DNA of 64,000 nucleotides from Puffinus mauretanicus (GCA_023333565.1 JAJKFH010001480.1:682001-746000), one strand, 5' to 3'; shown: positions 45,701 to 59,200, counted from the first letter of the stretch. Made by a program: numbers and translations. The notes: a model not told the origin generated them from the sequence alone.

Positions 45701-48700
45701 ATACAATTACTTTACATTTTTGTCTTTACTTAGATGGTTGGCAGTAACAAGTCTCTTCTGACTCAAGAATTCCTTTATCAGTCATTTCACTGTGTTTTTT
45801 TTATTAGTTCTGTATATCACAGAATTGCATCTCTTAATAGGAAGGAGTTTCTTTTGAACACTGTTCTTCCAGTGTTAGATTTGACAATCTTTTCTGTCTG
45901 TGCCCTCCTCCCTTCCCCTATTTTGTATTCATTTCCAGGAAAGTGTCACAGGATAACATATTTTCCATAAGTTCTCAATGATCTACTGGGCTTCAAAAGT
46001 TTCTCTTTTTTCCTCTTTCTTCCTCCTACATATGGAATACATTGTCTATATCTAACACTACAGCACTAGCTATTCTTCAGCTCATCTTCTACTTTAATAG
46101 TACCCTTGGCTATCATATAGAGTTAACTTGTTATTTCAGTCTTGCGGCAAAATTCCCCATAACTTTTAGGGTGAAGGATTTACATGTTGCAGCCACCCGG
46201 CCTCACCGCAATGTGTGTGTGGTTATATTTTCCTGTGCTATGTTCAGTGTCAGCTCCATTGCAAGCTTGCAGCCAAGTTGTGTTCTGAGATCTGCCAGGA
46301 GTCTGGGGGGCTGGATAGATTGGAATGCTGGAGACTGGGGAAAGGCTAGGACTGCTTGTGAAGGACAAAGGGTAGTGGTAAGAGTGGATTGAAGGTGCTC
46401 GAAGAAATCATAGGGTGGTACTGAGTGATTTGAGACTGTGTGAGAGAGAACTGGAGAGCAAAATGTGGTGGTGTTATGTAATTAGAGATTTTGTTGCACC
46501 TGTCCCTATGTATATTCACCAAGATGCAAAAGGGACTGCCCTAACAACTCTTAGAGTACTCAACTCCTGCAAGTTCAGTGTTTTGCTACCACCTGTGAAG
46601 GTGAAGTGCTACGATATGCTCCAGAGTCATCTTGACTCTGGGTTCTGCTTTCAACTTGATGTAATTCACTGGCTTATCAGTGGTATAGTTTAGAAAGCGG
46701 GTACTTCATGTGGGTGAGGGATTGGTTCATACTTTCTTAGATAACAACATGGTGTACTCTAGGCAGTAATGAACATGTGTTTGCATGCTGGCTGCTTTTT
46801 TGACGAAAGGTGAGCTTTACGGTGTTCTTTGGCTGTTTCTACTTTAGCAAAGGAAGTGGTTTGGACAGTGAATTGGTCCCATGCTGCTTTGAATTGAGCA
46901 AACATTAGTGGGAAAGTGATAATAACAAAAATTGTCATAACTTTCTTCATCTTACATGATGGCTGATTAAAATTTTATTACTGCACTTTAACTGGGCATT
47001 TTATTTTCATTGGAATATGTTTTTCTTTATTTTTTTTTTCTGTCTGCTCACTTGTATGAAAATTTGCTTGAGTTCTGTGTCTTTTCCCCTCCAAACAAAC
47101 AACTAACTTTTGTCTTTCTTTTAGCAAACTGAAAAAGCTAAGTGAAGATAGTTTAACTAAGCAGCCTGAAGAAGTCTTTGATGTTCTGGAGAAACTTGGT
47201 GAAGGGTAAGTCCTGCCATTTATGAGGGATCAGAGGGAAACAGTATATAAAGCATGTGTCGGGATATTAAGTTACAGGGAGAGTGACTGTAAATGTCCTA
47301 AGGAATGCTTCTCTAGACAAGTTTTACTAATAAAGCAAATACAGTAGACTTCCAGGCTACCCCACATACATTTATGCATTTTTGATGTCCATTGTTTATT
47401 AAGGCAGCAAAGGTGGTTGCACCTGTACTGCAGTTAGATACACTACATCTTGACAAAGATTCATTCTTCAGAGGCACGTCTATCCTGAGGTCCCGATAGA
47501 ACTGAATTTTTTGCAGCCGGAAAAAACCCTCAAGCATCTGCATGAACATATGGCTTCTGTGACTTTTTAAAGTTTTGGCATAATGGAAATGAGAAGCAGT
47601 TTATCTTGTTTAAAAAAAATTTCCCTCTTTTATTTTTAGGTCTTATGGTAGCGTGTTTAAAGCAATACACAAAGAGTCTGGACAAGTTGTAGCAATTAAA
47701 CAGGTCCCCGTGGAGTCAGATCTTCAAGAAATAATTAAAGAAATCTCTATAATGCAACAATGTGACAGGTAGGTGTGACAATTCTGTTCCCTTTCTAAGA
47801 GTCTGTGTGAAACTGCATTTGTACTTGTGAATATAACTGAAACATATGCAGCTGCAAACTCTTTTTATATGGAAAATTAAAGCAGTCTGTGTTGGACAAT
47901 TTACTTAAAGGAACCACTTTGTGGACCTCCTCCTACCCTTAGCTTGGATTGAGGGAAGTACAAATAGTGTATATAACAGAAAGAATAAGTACTTGCCTCT
48001 GCTTAGAATTCTCCATGCTTGCTTCACTTCACTTGCACTGGCAAGCCCGAAGGTTAATAGTTCCTGTAAATGTCTTAGGCCTTGTGAATTCACAGTTACC
48101 TGTTTCAGAAGATCGATAAAGATGTTTCTAGCACAAGATTAATGGCTAGCAGTTAACTTCCAAAATAGTATTCTATCAGTTGCCTCTTTCATGCAGGAAC
48201 ATACTTTTTTAAAAGTGAACAATCTTTTAATAGTTCTGAAGAAGGACTGTTACCTTACACTGGTTCACAAATAATATATCTTATGATTGCTAGTATTGTA
48301 GGAATGGAAGCCTTAACATCAAGTGTCTGCAAGGATGCAGAAATTACTTTGCATTTCCTCTCTCCTATGGAGTTATGAATTTTTTATTCATATTTTTTTT
48401 TGGGGATAATCTTTTAAGGTTTTGGCTGTAATTTCTAAGTCAGATTTGCTAGGGTGAGTCTTTATTCAAGTCTGATCAGTGGTACAAGAGTCTATTGTTT
48501 GTGACTTGAGCGCAAAGTTTTCCTGTTTGCATTTCTAGTTAGGAGAAACTTTCTTTAAAATATTGATTACTGTAGTCATTAACTTGGTGAAATGTATTAT
48601 AGCAAGCGGTCTGTTATTTCTCAATTGTGTTTGTGCTTTTGTGGTGTGTCAATGTTGAAGTTCTGTCTTTAAATGAAAAATTTGCTCTTGTTTGGCAATG

Positions 48701-51659
48701 AGCAGTACTCATCCCAGATTTAAAGATAATCTTTTTAATGCAGTCTGAATTCATTCAGATTTGTTGCTGAATATTTTGCTCAGGTGTTACATGGAGCTTG
48801 ATTGTACTGCTCCACAGCATCCTGTCTATGGGGTCATGAAGGAGGAGAGAAGGTTCAAATATTTGTCGTTAAATATAGGGATAGAGACCTCAGAGTACAT
48901 TCTATCTAGTACATGAGAATGCAGCTGTTCTTCAGACTTCTTTAGAACCTCTGCCTGCAAGCCCTGATCTGAGTATTTGTGACCTATGAACACACCTCGT
49001 AATCCGTTCCCTTCTGGCATTGACTGCTCTGAACACTAGAATCTTGTTAAATGTGTCGGCAGGGGAACAGGAGGAAAAGGAAGGATTTATGTTTTTTTCC
49101 CACATTCCACGAAGATGTGTGATAAGGTTATTTCAGGTGATACTAAAAGGATTTGGGACCCTTGAGTTTTGTTTGGGGCTCCTCTTAATCCTTTTAGTCC
49201 CTGTGAAACTATTTTTGTCTTTCTGGCCAATTGGAGTCTTGTTTGTCTGCCTAACTGTGGAACTGGATTTGATCCCCAGAGTAGGTCCTCAGCTCTTCCT
49301 GTGCACTGGAAGAGGAGTTAAAATATGTTTACTTTGATTCTTCTTGTTGCTGTGCTCTTAATTCTTTTTATCTGCCCTGCTTCATTTCTTTCGCCTTACA
49401 TAAAGGAAGACATTGAATAAATTGGAAAATAGCACCTCATAAATTCTCAGAAAGAGTTGTTCTGTGGGGCCAGCGGTAGGATAGCAGCCCTTAGTTGCTA
49501 CACAGGCTTGAGCCATGTGAGCTGACTGGAAGCAGTGGCGTGGATTGTAGTGTGTGTATGTCTGTTAGTACTAGATGAGGATTGAAACAGATACTTAAAA
49601 ATGTCTGTGAAATATACTGGCAAAGAAAAGAAGTGGTGATACTTGAGAATCTTCTAAATTTTTCACCTTTCTTTTTGTACTATGCTTCTTGTGCCATTTT
49701 CATTCTTGTCCTAGGTGGGCCTACTCACTGTCTCATTCCTGTGTCCCTTGTCCCTGTCCTGCCCCCCTTTTCTCTGGCCTTGTTCTTTGTTTCCTGCTTT
49801 TCTTTGAACAACATGGTGCATTTGGTATCTACTGGACCTGTACTATTGTATAACTTTTTTTTTTAAGAATAAGAGTTCAGAATTTTAGAACACAAACTTT
49901 TCCTTCACTAGACAAGATACAGCTATTCTCTGGTTGAAAAGAAGGGTTGGGCTGCAGCTCTGTACCATGTGCTTGTATATGTCGTGTGCCTTCATGCAAA
50001 TACAATCCTGTGCAGTACTGATGGGAGGGATGATGCACTTTTTAGTACTTTGTTTTCACATGTGATGATTCCACAGATATTACAGAAAAGCACTGAACTG
50101 TTGCAGCATCTCAAATAAAAGATGATTAAATCTTAACACTTTACCCTTTCTTTCTTCTCCATGCCTGATTTTAGAACTAGCTACACTTTATGTGCTGAAG
50201 CTCTTCTAAGGGGAAGAATGTAGATTCTAAGACAAGCAGTTGATGTGGAAAAGGCTGGTCCATGTAGTTAACTGGGACAAGGCTTTAGGCAAATGTGAAC
50301 AGTGTTTTGAGATTGCATGGTACTCGATGTTTTGAAAAGATTATCTTGTCCTGATTTGTAATAATATACACATTTTTTGCTGGGAATACTAGCATAGTGT
50401 AAATCTGGCAAGAGATGGTCATGAAAATCAGTGGGTTTTCTTCAGAAGTAATAGTAACCTTCTGCACTTCAGGAATTTATAAGGGGTAAGATCAGTACAC
50501 CCTACTTGTTCGGTAGACATTTCGACTAGTTAGGACGGAATTGACCCACCTTGCCTTCTGTAAAGGCAAGTTCCTATAGTACTAACAGTCGCTCTTTAAT
50601 GAAGTAGTTTGCCGATAGTTTTGACCTATCTTTTATAAAGATAGCATTATGTTGCAGGAGGCAACCATAGGTCCTCTCTTTTTCTTACATCAGTTTTCTA
50701 ACAAAAAATGTTGCTGCCAAACATGCTGTTCCTAAAATACAGTTCCTTGCTCCAAAACAAAGTAGTGGTTGATTCCAACCCCCAATACAGATGTTCTGAC
50801 CAGAAGCCACTGTCTGAGTTCTCAGTATCTTACTTCCTGACTTTGTTGGGAGATGGATGGCAATCTAACTGTAACCTCCTTTGCTTAAGTTCCTGCAAAA
50901 AAACCTCCAACCCTTTATTTCCATAAATACACTGTCTAATCACTTTTCTGAAGGAAGATCCTTGTTATGTTTACCACATGTATTTCTGCCTTTCTTTTGC
51001 AAGTGCCTCTGAGGAAGCATTATGTCAAGTGACAAGCTGATGAGTAGAAAAGCAATATGTTCTGTTTATGACAGTACTATCTCTTTACATGAGACACTTC
51101 AGTATGAAAATGCATTTGCAAATCCAGAAGTCTTGTTCAAACCAACACTAGATTCTGTTTCATATGGAAATGAATGAATTTCCATACAAGTACATGGAAA
51201 ATGTACTAGAATTTAGTACATTTAGATTTTAGTACGTCTGGAATCTAGATCTGTACTTGCAATAAGTTCATGCTTGCAAAACCAGGAAAACATGGGTGTA
51301 TTTGAAGGTCACTGAACGCTTGTGATATATATATAGTAGTGCCTTTATAATTTTATTAAGCAGTCAGGCCTCATTCTAACAAGGCATTGGTTAAGCTAAT
51401 TACAGTTCTAAAATGTATTTTATTACAGTTGCTCTTCAGCTGTGTTAGTGTGTGTTAAACTGTAATTTTTAACAGCACTTGTGATGATGATTTTTTTTCC
51501 CTACTAAGAATTCATCTATTTATCTAACTTTTTTTTCCATCTAGTCCCTATGTTGTCAAGTACTATGGCAGCTATTTTAAGAACACAGATCTATGGATTG
51601 TTATGGAATACTGTGGAGCTGGCTCTGTTTCGGATATAATTAGACTTCGTAATAAAACG
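39766..51659 (+). CDS. STK3: STK3 (MST2) Ste20-like Hippo kinase, 5' part: coding exons 1-4
   Basis: Cytoplasmic serine/threonine kinase that, with SAV1, phosphorylates LATS1/2 and MOB1 in the Hippo pathway controlling growth and apoptosis. Joining 39766-39788, 47125-47205, 47640-47768 and 51545-51659 gives 116 residues almost identical to vertebrate STK3. Visible kinase parts are the glycine loop GEGSYGSV (33-40), the VAIK lysine at 55, the alpha-C glutamate at 69 in IIKEISIM, and the hinge MEYCGAGSV (98-106). The N-terminus MEQAAPKSKLKK is one residue shorter than human MEQPPAPKSK as I recall it, and it is unlike STK4. All introns are GT-AG. The next exon, expected to begin LIEDEIA, was not found before 64000, so the catalytic loop, activation segment and C-terminal SARAH domain lie outside the window. 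Intron 4 is at least 12.3 kb. Confidence 0.96.
39789..47124 (+). other. STK3: STK3 intron 1
   Basis: 7.3-kb GT-AG intron, CpG-rich for its first 200 bp and then AT-rich and T-rich. It holds a 78-bp tandem duplication (40920-41074), a smaller one of 46-bp period (about 41489-41559), and a C-rich stretch (about 43896-43928). No transposon was recognised and no additional exon is supported. Confidence 0.7.
40920..41074 (+). repeat. Two-copy tandem duplication, about 78 bp per unit
   Basis: Copy 1 (40920-40997) and copy 2 (40998-41074) both begin AACAGTATC and end with TTTTTAGCAGGCAATG. They are about 90 percent identical by eye, differing by a few substitutions and one missing base. This is a recent local duplication inside STK3 intron 1. 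Confidence 0.92.
47125..47205 (+). CDS. STK3: STK3 coding exon 2 (residues 8-35)
   Basis: 81 nt between acceptor CTTTTAG|CAAACTG and donor GAAGG|GTAAGT. It encodes KLKKLSEDSLTKQPEEVF through EKLGEG, the segment entering the kinase domain and the first half of the glycine-rich loop. Confidence 0.95.
47206..47639 (+). other. STK3: STK3 intron 2
   Basis: 434-bp GT-AG intron ending in a T-rich tract (TCTTTTATTTTTAG). Nothing else recognised in it. Confidence 0.9.
47640..47768 (+). CDS. STK3: STK3 coding exon 3 (residues 35-78)
   Basis: 129 nt encoding SYGSVFKAIHKESGQVVAIK, then the alpha-C helix region, and ending QQCD with two bases of Ser78 before donor AG|GTAGGT. It carries the ATP-anchoring lysine (55) and its salt-bridge glutamate (69). 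Confidence 0.96.
47769..51544 (+). other. STK3: STK3 intron 3
   Basis: 3.8-kb GT-AG intron ending TTTTTTTCCATCTAG. It is AT-rich and unique, with two short perfect hairpins (50550-50570 and 50626-50644) and a near-palindromic GTACTAGAATTTAGTAC at about 51211-51227. No exon or transposon was recognised. Confidence 0.75.
50550..50644. repeat. Pair of short perfect hairpins in STK3 intron 3
   Basis: CTTGCCTT (50550-50557) pairs with AAGGCAAG (50563-50570) across a 5-nt loop. CTATCTTT (50626-50633) pairs with AAAGATAG (50637-50644) across a 3-nt loop. Each is preceded by TTGACC within a few bases. Function unknown. Confidence 0.7.
51545..51659 (+). CDS. STK3: STK3 coding exon 4 (residues 78-116)
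   Basis: 115 nt from acceptor CATCTAG|TCCCTATG to donor AAAACG|GTGAGT. It encodes PYVVKYYGSYFKNTDLWIVM and the hinge EYCGAGSVSDIIRLRNKT, ending on a codon boundary as in the human gene. Confidence 0.96.
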
Positions 51660-53089
51660 GTGAGTTTTTTCAAAAAATGTATAATTTATTAAACTGTGAA
51701 TTAAGATTAGAAGCCAGAATAAAAGTCAGAGTTACGAGACAAGATCTTGGCTCATGCTAGGGGGCTGTATCTGTGCCTTGGTTACTCAGGAAACAAGCTC
51801 ATGCAGTTGCTCTGACTATCTGTTTGTCCATTCCTCTGTGGAGTGATCATCAGCAGAAGCAAATGCATTTTGAAATATGAAGATCCTGTAAGTTTATTGA
51901 AAATTACTGCTTTGTACACGGCAAAACTGTGTGTGGCTTCTTCCACCTCACAGTCTGTCAGCAGGCTGCTTAGTACATGCGTGGTTTGAAAACAGGCATA
52001 GAATTGTCTTGCTCCCACTCAGTAATTAGGAAGCATGAGAAGTAATTGGCATTACTCAAGGAATGAGAAGGGGAAGGGATGTCAATTAAGGAATGTGAGA
52101 GGGAACCAAAAGGGAAGGTTGTGTGGAAGAGTCTTAATGGGCTTATAACAGCAGTAATGCAGAGGAGCTTGCAAACCTATAAGAAACAGGCATTGTTAGT
52201 TCTACTTAAGAAACAGTTTCTCTGAAAAATGTTTTGTTTAGGCATAAATAATCTTTAGTTCCTTTGAGTCCATTGATTTCAGTAGTGGGCTGTAACAGAA
52301 GGTATTCATTTTACCAATAAGTACTGTGAGATAATCCTCTACTTTCTAGCTCTTTACATTTTGTAAACATGCCCTGAAATGTTCCTTGCACCGTACCTGG
52401 GAGCAGAGAGGGAAAGAGAAGGAGAGAAAAAACAATCTTTAGGCTTAGGAAATAAGATGTAAGGGAAAATGGAATTAGATTTATTAGGAAGTGGGGGTGA
52501 TGTCTGGACTAGAGGGAGCCTCTTTGGGAAAGGTGGCTTGCATCAGGGCTGCTGTAATGTTTAGCTGATGACTGGGGAAAAGCCAAAAGCAATGGGAGAT
52601 TGCTGGAGTTCCTGCAACCTTTAGAACTGGTCTCCTTACAGTTGTGTATTATCCACGGGTTAGGAGGAGAGTCAGTAGCTCCAATAAGAAATGGTGCAAG
52701 CTAGTCCAGAATTAAAAAACAAACAAACAAAAAAAACCATTTAAAACAGGATTTAGAAAAAATAAGGAGCAAACGTGTGTGCATCGATAAATAAAAAATT
52801 CTAGCATTTTCTAAAAAGAAGCGTGCATATGTATATGTGTATATATTTATATTAAATAAATCAAGCAATCTAGTTTCTCTTATATCTATTTTAGGATCTT
52901 GACATAGTAGAGATATTAGAGATTTGAGGGAAAGAGATGTTTGAGTCTCAGAGCAAATGCATACCAATGATCAGACAAACTAACTCTTCTACTGCTGTTT
53001 GTGGTTAAAGTTGATATGATTAAATAGCATAAATTCTATTCTAAGAAATAGAATAATCAATAAATACATGGATACATGTAATGAGGGTA

Positions 53090-54190
53090 AAGTTAACATA
53101 CCTTTTGTAAAGGCAAGTCATGCAGCGCGTGGCTATAGAGTCCTATAAAGGAGTTGTTGGGCACACAAATAATGCTGGTTAGTGTAAAGTTGGTCTGGAT
53201 GTGCTTGGTACTGAAAGGTTTATGGACAGACTTCCACACCAGAGGCTCTTCAAGAAATACACCTGTTGTGGAGTAAATGGGGAGTTCTGTCATAGCTGGG
53301 TAATTGATTTAAAGATTAAAAAAGAGGGTGTGAGTAAATGGTCATTTTGGGAATCCTATATGGGGCTGTGCTATCCTCTCTGGGAAAGACGGTAGACATA
53401 CTGATGAGAGAGAGATTGTATTCCTAGTAGTAAAAACAGGGAAAGGCTTGAAAGGCTTTGTGATACTGAGTGTCTGACTGAACAAATAAGCATAAGTAAA
53501 TGTGAAGAGATACATTTGGCTTGGTTGGGGCGGCAAAGCCTTTATATAGACGTTCATAAGCACTTACTTCAGCTTAATGTTTAGGAATAGTTGAACAATT
53601 ATAAAGGGGTTGCCAAGAATTACAATAGTAAGGATGTAACAGAACTATGGAAGTTAGAGAAAGGTGACAAGGATGATCAGAAGTGAAGAATACTTCTCTA
53701 GAAGGAGATACTAAATGGATTAGGATACTTCTGTGTTGAGAAGAGGTACCTGGAGGGAGAGACATGATGGAAGTTTTCAAAAACCATGAGCAGCACAAAG
53801 AAAGTGAGTTAAGATACGGTTTTGCACTGTTTATTACAAAACAAGTGTTAGTAGATCCAAAGCAAATTTTTTTTCTCTACACATGATGATGAGGTCCACT
53901 GTATAGTTATAAAAGATCTTATAGATGCTAAGAGTTTGTTTTCAAAAGGCAGTTGAATAAGGCCAGGAAAAAATGACTGTGGCTGAACACAAATATTTAA
54001 TGGCTGGAGCAGGAAATCCATATGCTTCAGATCTCTGGGAAGGTGAAGCAGACAACTATCACTGGTTACTTGACACGTGCTTACATTCTTCCCTAGGTAC
54101 CTACTGTAGGCCACTGATGAAGACAGCCTACCAGGCTAGGTAGAACTTTTATTCTGGCTTAGGATAGGGGGTGTTCTGGTGCATATAACA
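53090..54190 (+). mobile_element. Ancient CR1/L3-like LINE fragment, sense orientation
   Basis: Decayed LINE reverse-transcriptase and 3'-end sequence read on the plus strand. At 53240-53395 the frame gives HQRLFKK...CGVNGE and SWV, resembling the CR1-family motif around the conserved SWV...WL region. Around 53492-53515 the words AGTAAATGTGAAGAGATACA fit the CR1 S-K-C-x-x-I-H-L segment. At 53735-53810 the text resembles the amniote CR1 stretch on GAGGGGAGACATGATAGA. At about 54060-54150 the words CACTGGTTACTTG and GGCCACTG match the 3' end of an old amniote CR1/L3 class. Many indels and stops make it non-functional. Boundaries are approximate, and homology is from memory of consensus sequences. 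Confidence 0.65.
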
Positions 54191-56214
54191 AAAAAAGCAA
54201 AGTAAGCTCCTCCATTTCTCGCTTGCCATGCCTATGTCTTGCAAGTTTTGGAAGATTGAGGCAGAGGCTTTGGACTTGTTTGAATTCTCTTGCTCTTTAT
54301 GACCTGATCACCCAGACTACTGTATGATGGAAAGCTTGTGACTGTGTTACTGGAAGGAGGCTGCTTAAAGTACTTCAGCGTTCTGTTGGTGACCTTAATT
54401 TTTTTTCTTTTTTTCTTTTTATTAATGGAAACAAGAAGTGGTTTCACTGTACTTTCCACAAGAAAAAAAGAAATGTCCTCGCTTGGAAGTGAGGAGGGAA
54501 TTGATTCTTATTTTGTCAGAATGTTTATTGAATAGGCTCAGACACACAGGGCTATGTGTTCTGTAATTTTTCTAAGTTGTCAAATGAAGACTGTGGCTAG
54601 GCCAAGGAAAAGTTTATTTCCTGCTTCTCAGTATGTAAGGAAAAGAAACTGAGGAAGAGAGAGTTGAAGTAAAACCCTTACTTTAACGTAGTTGTCATTA
54701 GGATCATCATATTAAAATAAGTCATAGGAAACGGTGGATGGCCCCTCATATTTGGGGAGGAAACACTACTATGCATTTGCCCTTGTTGTTTATCTCTAAA
54801 ACTAAGAATTTACCGATCTTCTTTTTCTGTATCTGTTTCCCTTACTTCTTCAAAAGTTTTGTTTGTCTGGAAAGTGAATAACGCTGGGCTTTGCTCTCAT
54901 GGACCAAAAATGAGGGAAGCAGAATTCAAAGTTAAGGAAATTTCTAGTGGCTGTTGAGAGCCTGCTCATATAGAGAGGTTTTCAGTTTGACAGGAGCAGG
55001 CTTTTTTCCAAGAGGCCCAAGCCACTACTTTGAAGTTAAATCGACCTCTGGAATTCTGCCCCGGAGTCTTCTACCGTGCCAGGCAGATCAGCAGCACTGG
55101 AGCAAGGTTATGATGCCTGTTAACTCATCTGAGGTGTGGTGTTCATCAGTCCAAGGCACCAAGGCTGTATATTTAGTTTTGTCTGCTTTTCTCAGAGACT
55201 GATTTGGGAGGTCCGTGTATCTTATACAGTCAAACTGTGGGTTGCTGCCAAAAAGGGCAGTTCCACTGTTATCCTCCAACCTGGCTGATGTGTTCCTGCC
55301 TTTTGCATGCCTCAGATGCAGTGATTGTGTGGCTGCAGGGTGATCTTGGATAAGCTTGATGATCTGATGGGGGAACTTTTTCCTCTCTAGTTTATCCTCC
55401 CCACCCCCTTGTGAGCTAACTCGGGACTTATTATGGCAGCACAGTGGCTTGATCTGATGCAAGAGAGACATTAGGAATGAGCGGTGGGGACAGGGAAGGA
55501 AAAGAAGGAATGAGACTGACTTTTTCAGTGGCAGCTTGCAAAAGAATGAGATAATTACAATGTGAAGCAATACTTTAAGTCCTGCTGGCTTCTATTAACA
55601 TATTGGGGAGTATTGGCACACCAGCAACCCTACCTCTCTACTGATAATTTAGGGTGCACTTGCTCACCCACTGATCATGATTAATATAATGAGTCATTAT
55701 AATCCTGTCTCTTTCAGGGACCAAATTCAGTTGGCTGTAGCATACCATGTAATGGCTGTGCAGTAGATTTATGAGACAAACCTTCTTATTTGGGACAGTA
55801 TTGTAAGCAACAAGTGTAGCAATGTGCTACCGTACAGGTGGTGTGCTGTTGGATCCAGAGGTCCTGCATCTTATATCTAAACTGTGACTTCCTTTACATA
55901 CCAATTTATTTATCAATTACATATACATTGCCTAATGTATTCTTATTGATTATCTTCTACTCTGGGCAATAAAATTTGTCTTAATCTAAGGAATTAAGAC
56001 AAGTTTCATTAGGGTAATTTCATTCTTCTTCCATATACACTTTATTTTACAATAAAAGAATCTGTGTTTAAAATTGGGATGGATTTATTGCTGTATATTA
56101 TTGTGGTGAGGAAGCGGAGGAAATGTAAGAAAACTACAGGTAAAAGAAAGGTTACTCTACTGAAATTGGTATTTTAGAGGTGGTGAGGAAGGAGATGAAC
56201 AGTGTGCCACTGAT

Positions 56215-59200
56215 TTGAAATAAGTGATAATTTTAACTTGGAAGGGACCTCTGGAAGTCATCTTCTAGTTGAATCTCCAGTTGCAAGGAAGGTGAACTTC
56301 GAAGTTCGATTAGGTTGATCAGGACCTTGTTCAGCTGAGTTTTGAAAAGCTGAAAAGGGTGAGATTCAACAGTCTCTCTCTGCAGCCCTGTGAACTTCTT
56401 TCTTCTTGTATCTGACTGAACTTCCTTTGTGACAACTTGTGACTGTTGCCCATTCTCCTTTTTCTCTGCTGCTCTGAGAAGTGTCTGCCTCTATGAGGAT
56501 TTCTTTTTAATCCCCCATTTAGATTGTTGAAAATTCCATTGAAATATCGACTCTTCTTCAGACAAGAAAAACCTTGCTCTGTCAACTTGGTACATCATGT
56601 GCTCTAGCCCCCACTGCTGGATTCACCAGTTTGTCAGCATTTCTTTTATAGTAGCCTGAAACTGGGCACAGTGTTGCAGATTTTGGCTTTACAAGTGCTA
56701 AATAAAGGGGAATATTTACTTGACCTGACTTGCTGACTGTGCTTTCCTAATGAAGACTAATATATGGTGAGCCTTACCTGTTGTGAGGGTATATTGCTGA
56801 CTCATGTTCAGCTTGTCTACTGGAGCCACCCCAGAACCTTTCCTGCAGCAATGCTACCTGCCCCATTGATCCTCAGCTGTTCATGGCACGGGGTTCTTCT
56901 TCCTTGGTGTGGAACTTTGCCTTTGTTGAACTTAGTTTGTTGTCAACCTAATTCCTGCAGTTTGTTGAGGTCCCTCTGAGTGGCAGCCCTGCCTTCTAGT
57001 GTATTGACAACTTCCCCCCTATTTCATGTCATCCACAAATATGATGGGGGTGTGTTCTAGCTCACTATCCAGGTGGTTGATGAAGAAGTTAGAGTATCAA
57101 CCTCTGAGGAATATCACTTACAGCTAGCTGGCTGTTGGTTACATTTTGAACCACCATTGAGCCCAGCAGTCCAGCCAGTTGTTCTTCCACATCTTCTCCA
57201 TGATTCCCCAGATTGGCTAAAAAGGTACTACTGGAGACTGACAACAGCCTTTGTAAAGTCAAACTAAATGCATCCTCAGCTCTCTCTTCATCCTCATAGG
57301 AAAGTGGCCAGGTTAATTTGGCATGATTTCCTTCTGGTAAACTTGTGCTGGCTGTTTCCAATCACCTTTTTACCCTTTGTGTGTCTAGAAATTATCTTCT
57401 GTGAGGATTTGCTCCATAATATCCTAGGGACTGAGGATAAGCTGGCCAGCCTGTAATGCCTTGAATCATTCTTCTTGCCCATTTTGAAGATGGTTTCATA
57501 AGGGACATCCCCTGATTGCTGTAACTTTTTAAAGCTGATGAGAAGTAGCCTTGAGTTGGCACTAGCCAGCTCCTTGGCACCTTTGGATACATCTCATCTG
57601 CTCCCATGGACTTGTATTTGTTCAATTTACTAGAGTAACTCCTAACTCATTCCACTTTTGTTAGTAAGCAGAGATAACTGAGAGCCAATGAAATCCTACT
57701 AAGGACTGATGCAAAGAAGATGCTTAGGAGATTTCTACATCATTTGTCAATAGACTGACCACCCCATTTAGCAGCAGGCCAACATTTTTCTTGTGGTGTT
57801 TTTTTTTTTTTCTTTCTTTTTTTTCTGCTTATAGACAAATACAAGCTCTTCTTGCTATTTTCTCTATTGCTGTCCAGTTTCAAACCCACCCTAGACTTGG
57901 CCTTCCTAATTCTGCTCCTTGCTATCCAGGCAATGCTTCTTTATTTGTCTTTAATAATCTGTTCCTGCTTCTGTCTCTTACATGCTTTGGTTTTTGCACT
58001 TTAGCTCAGTCAGGGGTTCCTAGTTCATTCAAGATGGCCTCCTGCTGTGCTTGCTCTTTATCTTGCATGTCAGGAAGGACTGTTTTCATACTTTGAGGAG
58101 GTTGCCCTTGGTGCTTAACCAGCTCTTCAAGGTTCCTTTGCCCTTTAGGGCAGCATGCCCGGGGATCCCACCTACTAGTTCCTTTAACAAGCTGAGGTTT
58201 GCTATCTGGAAATCTGGTTCTGCTACTTGCTTTTGTCACTTCCCTGCATAACTTAACCTCCAGCATCTCGTAGTCGCTGCCAAAGCTGCCTCTGCCATCC
58301 CTGGTGAGTTCTTATTCTACTCACGAGTAGCTGTCTAGTGGAACACTCCTGTAGTGGGCCTGTATAGCACCTGCAGTAAAAATTATTACTGCTCACTCCT
58401 GGCTTTTTGTACCCTGCCATGTTGCCCTCCCAACAGGTATTGAGGTGGTTGACCCCTCCCCCCCCGACTCCCTCCTCCCCCTGTCAGTGGCCTATGATCA
58501 GAGGCTTCTTCCGGTGCTGAGGATGACTTCATCTACTTCACCTTTTTGATTGGGTGGTTTGTAGCAGGTGCCATGATGGCATCTACCTTTTGGGCTGCCC
58601 TTCTGATTTTTGACCTATAAACTCTCAACAAGTGTAAATGTTCCATAGCAGAGCTGCATGTTTGTGTAGAGCTCAACCTTGCCCATCCTTCCTGCTTGTT
58701 GCTTGTGAGGAGGCTGCGTCTATCTCACAGCATGCTAGTTGTGTTGGCTACCTGTTGTGTCTCTAATTCCAGTGACATAATAGCCCTGCAGCTGTGCACA
58801 GGCTGGCAGTTCTTGCTGTTTGCATCACAGGCTGTATACTTTTATGCACAGGGTTTCAGATCTGCCCTGCTTTCTCTCAAAGGGAGTGAGAAAACCACCC
58901 CTGTAACCCTGTCCAATTATGTGCTTCCCCATTCTCTGTTCCTCTACTTACCTGAAGGCTTTGGGTTCTGTTCCCTGGTCAACCTAGTTTAAAGCTCTTC
59001 TCGCTAGGTTAGCAAGCAAAGATACTCTTGACCTCCTTTGTCGGGTAGATCCTGTTTCTCCCCATTAGTCCTCATTCCTCTGAGGATGCTGTGTTCATAA
59101 AAACACTAATGCTTTGCTGCTGTTAGCAGGCCTGCTGGAAAGTGGTGATCTGCAGATGCCTCTGCTTTTGCTTGAAGCTTTCCCCTTGTCTGGCAGGAAG

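Noticed and set aside
57791..58251. Short open frames with hydrophobic runs at 57791-58251
   Set aside because: They lie inside the decayed antisense CR1 copy and begin in a T-rich run, so they are not host genes.
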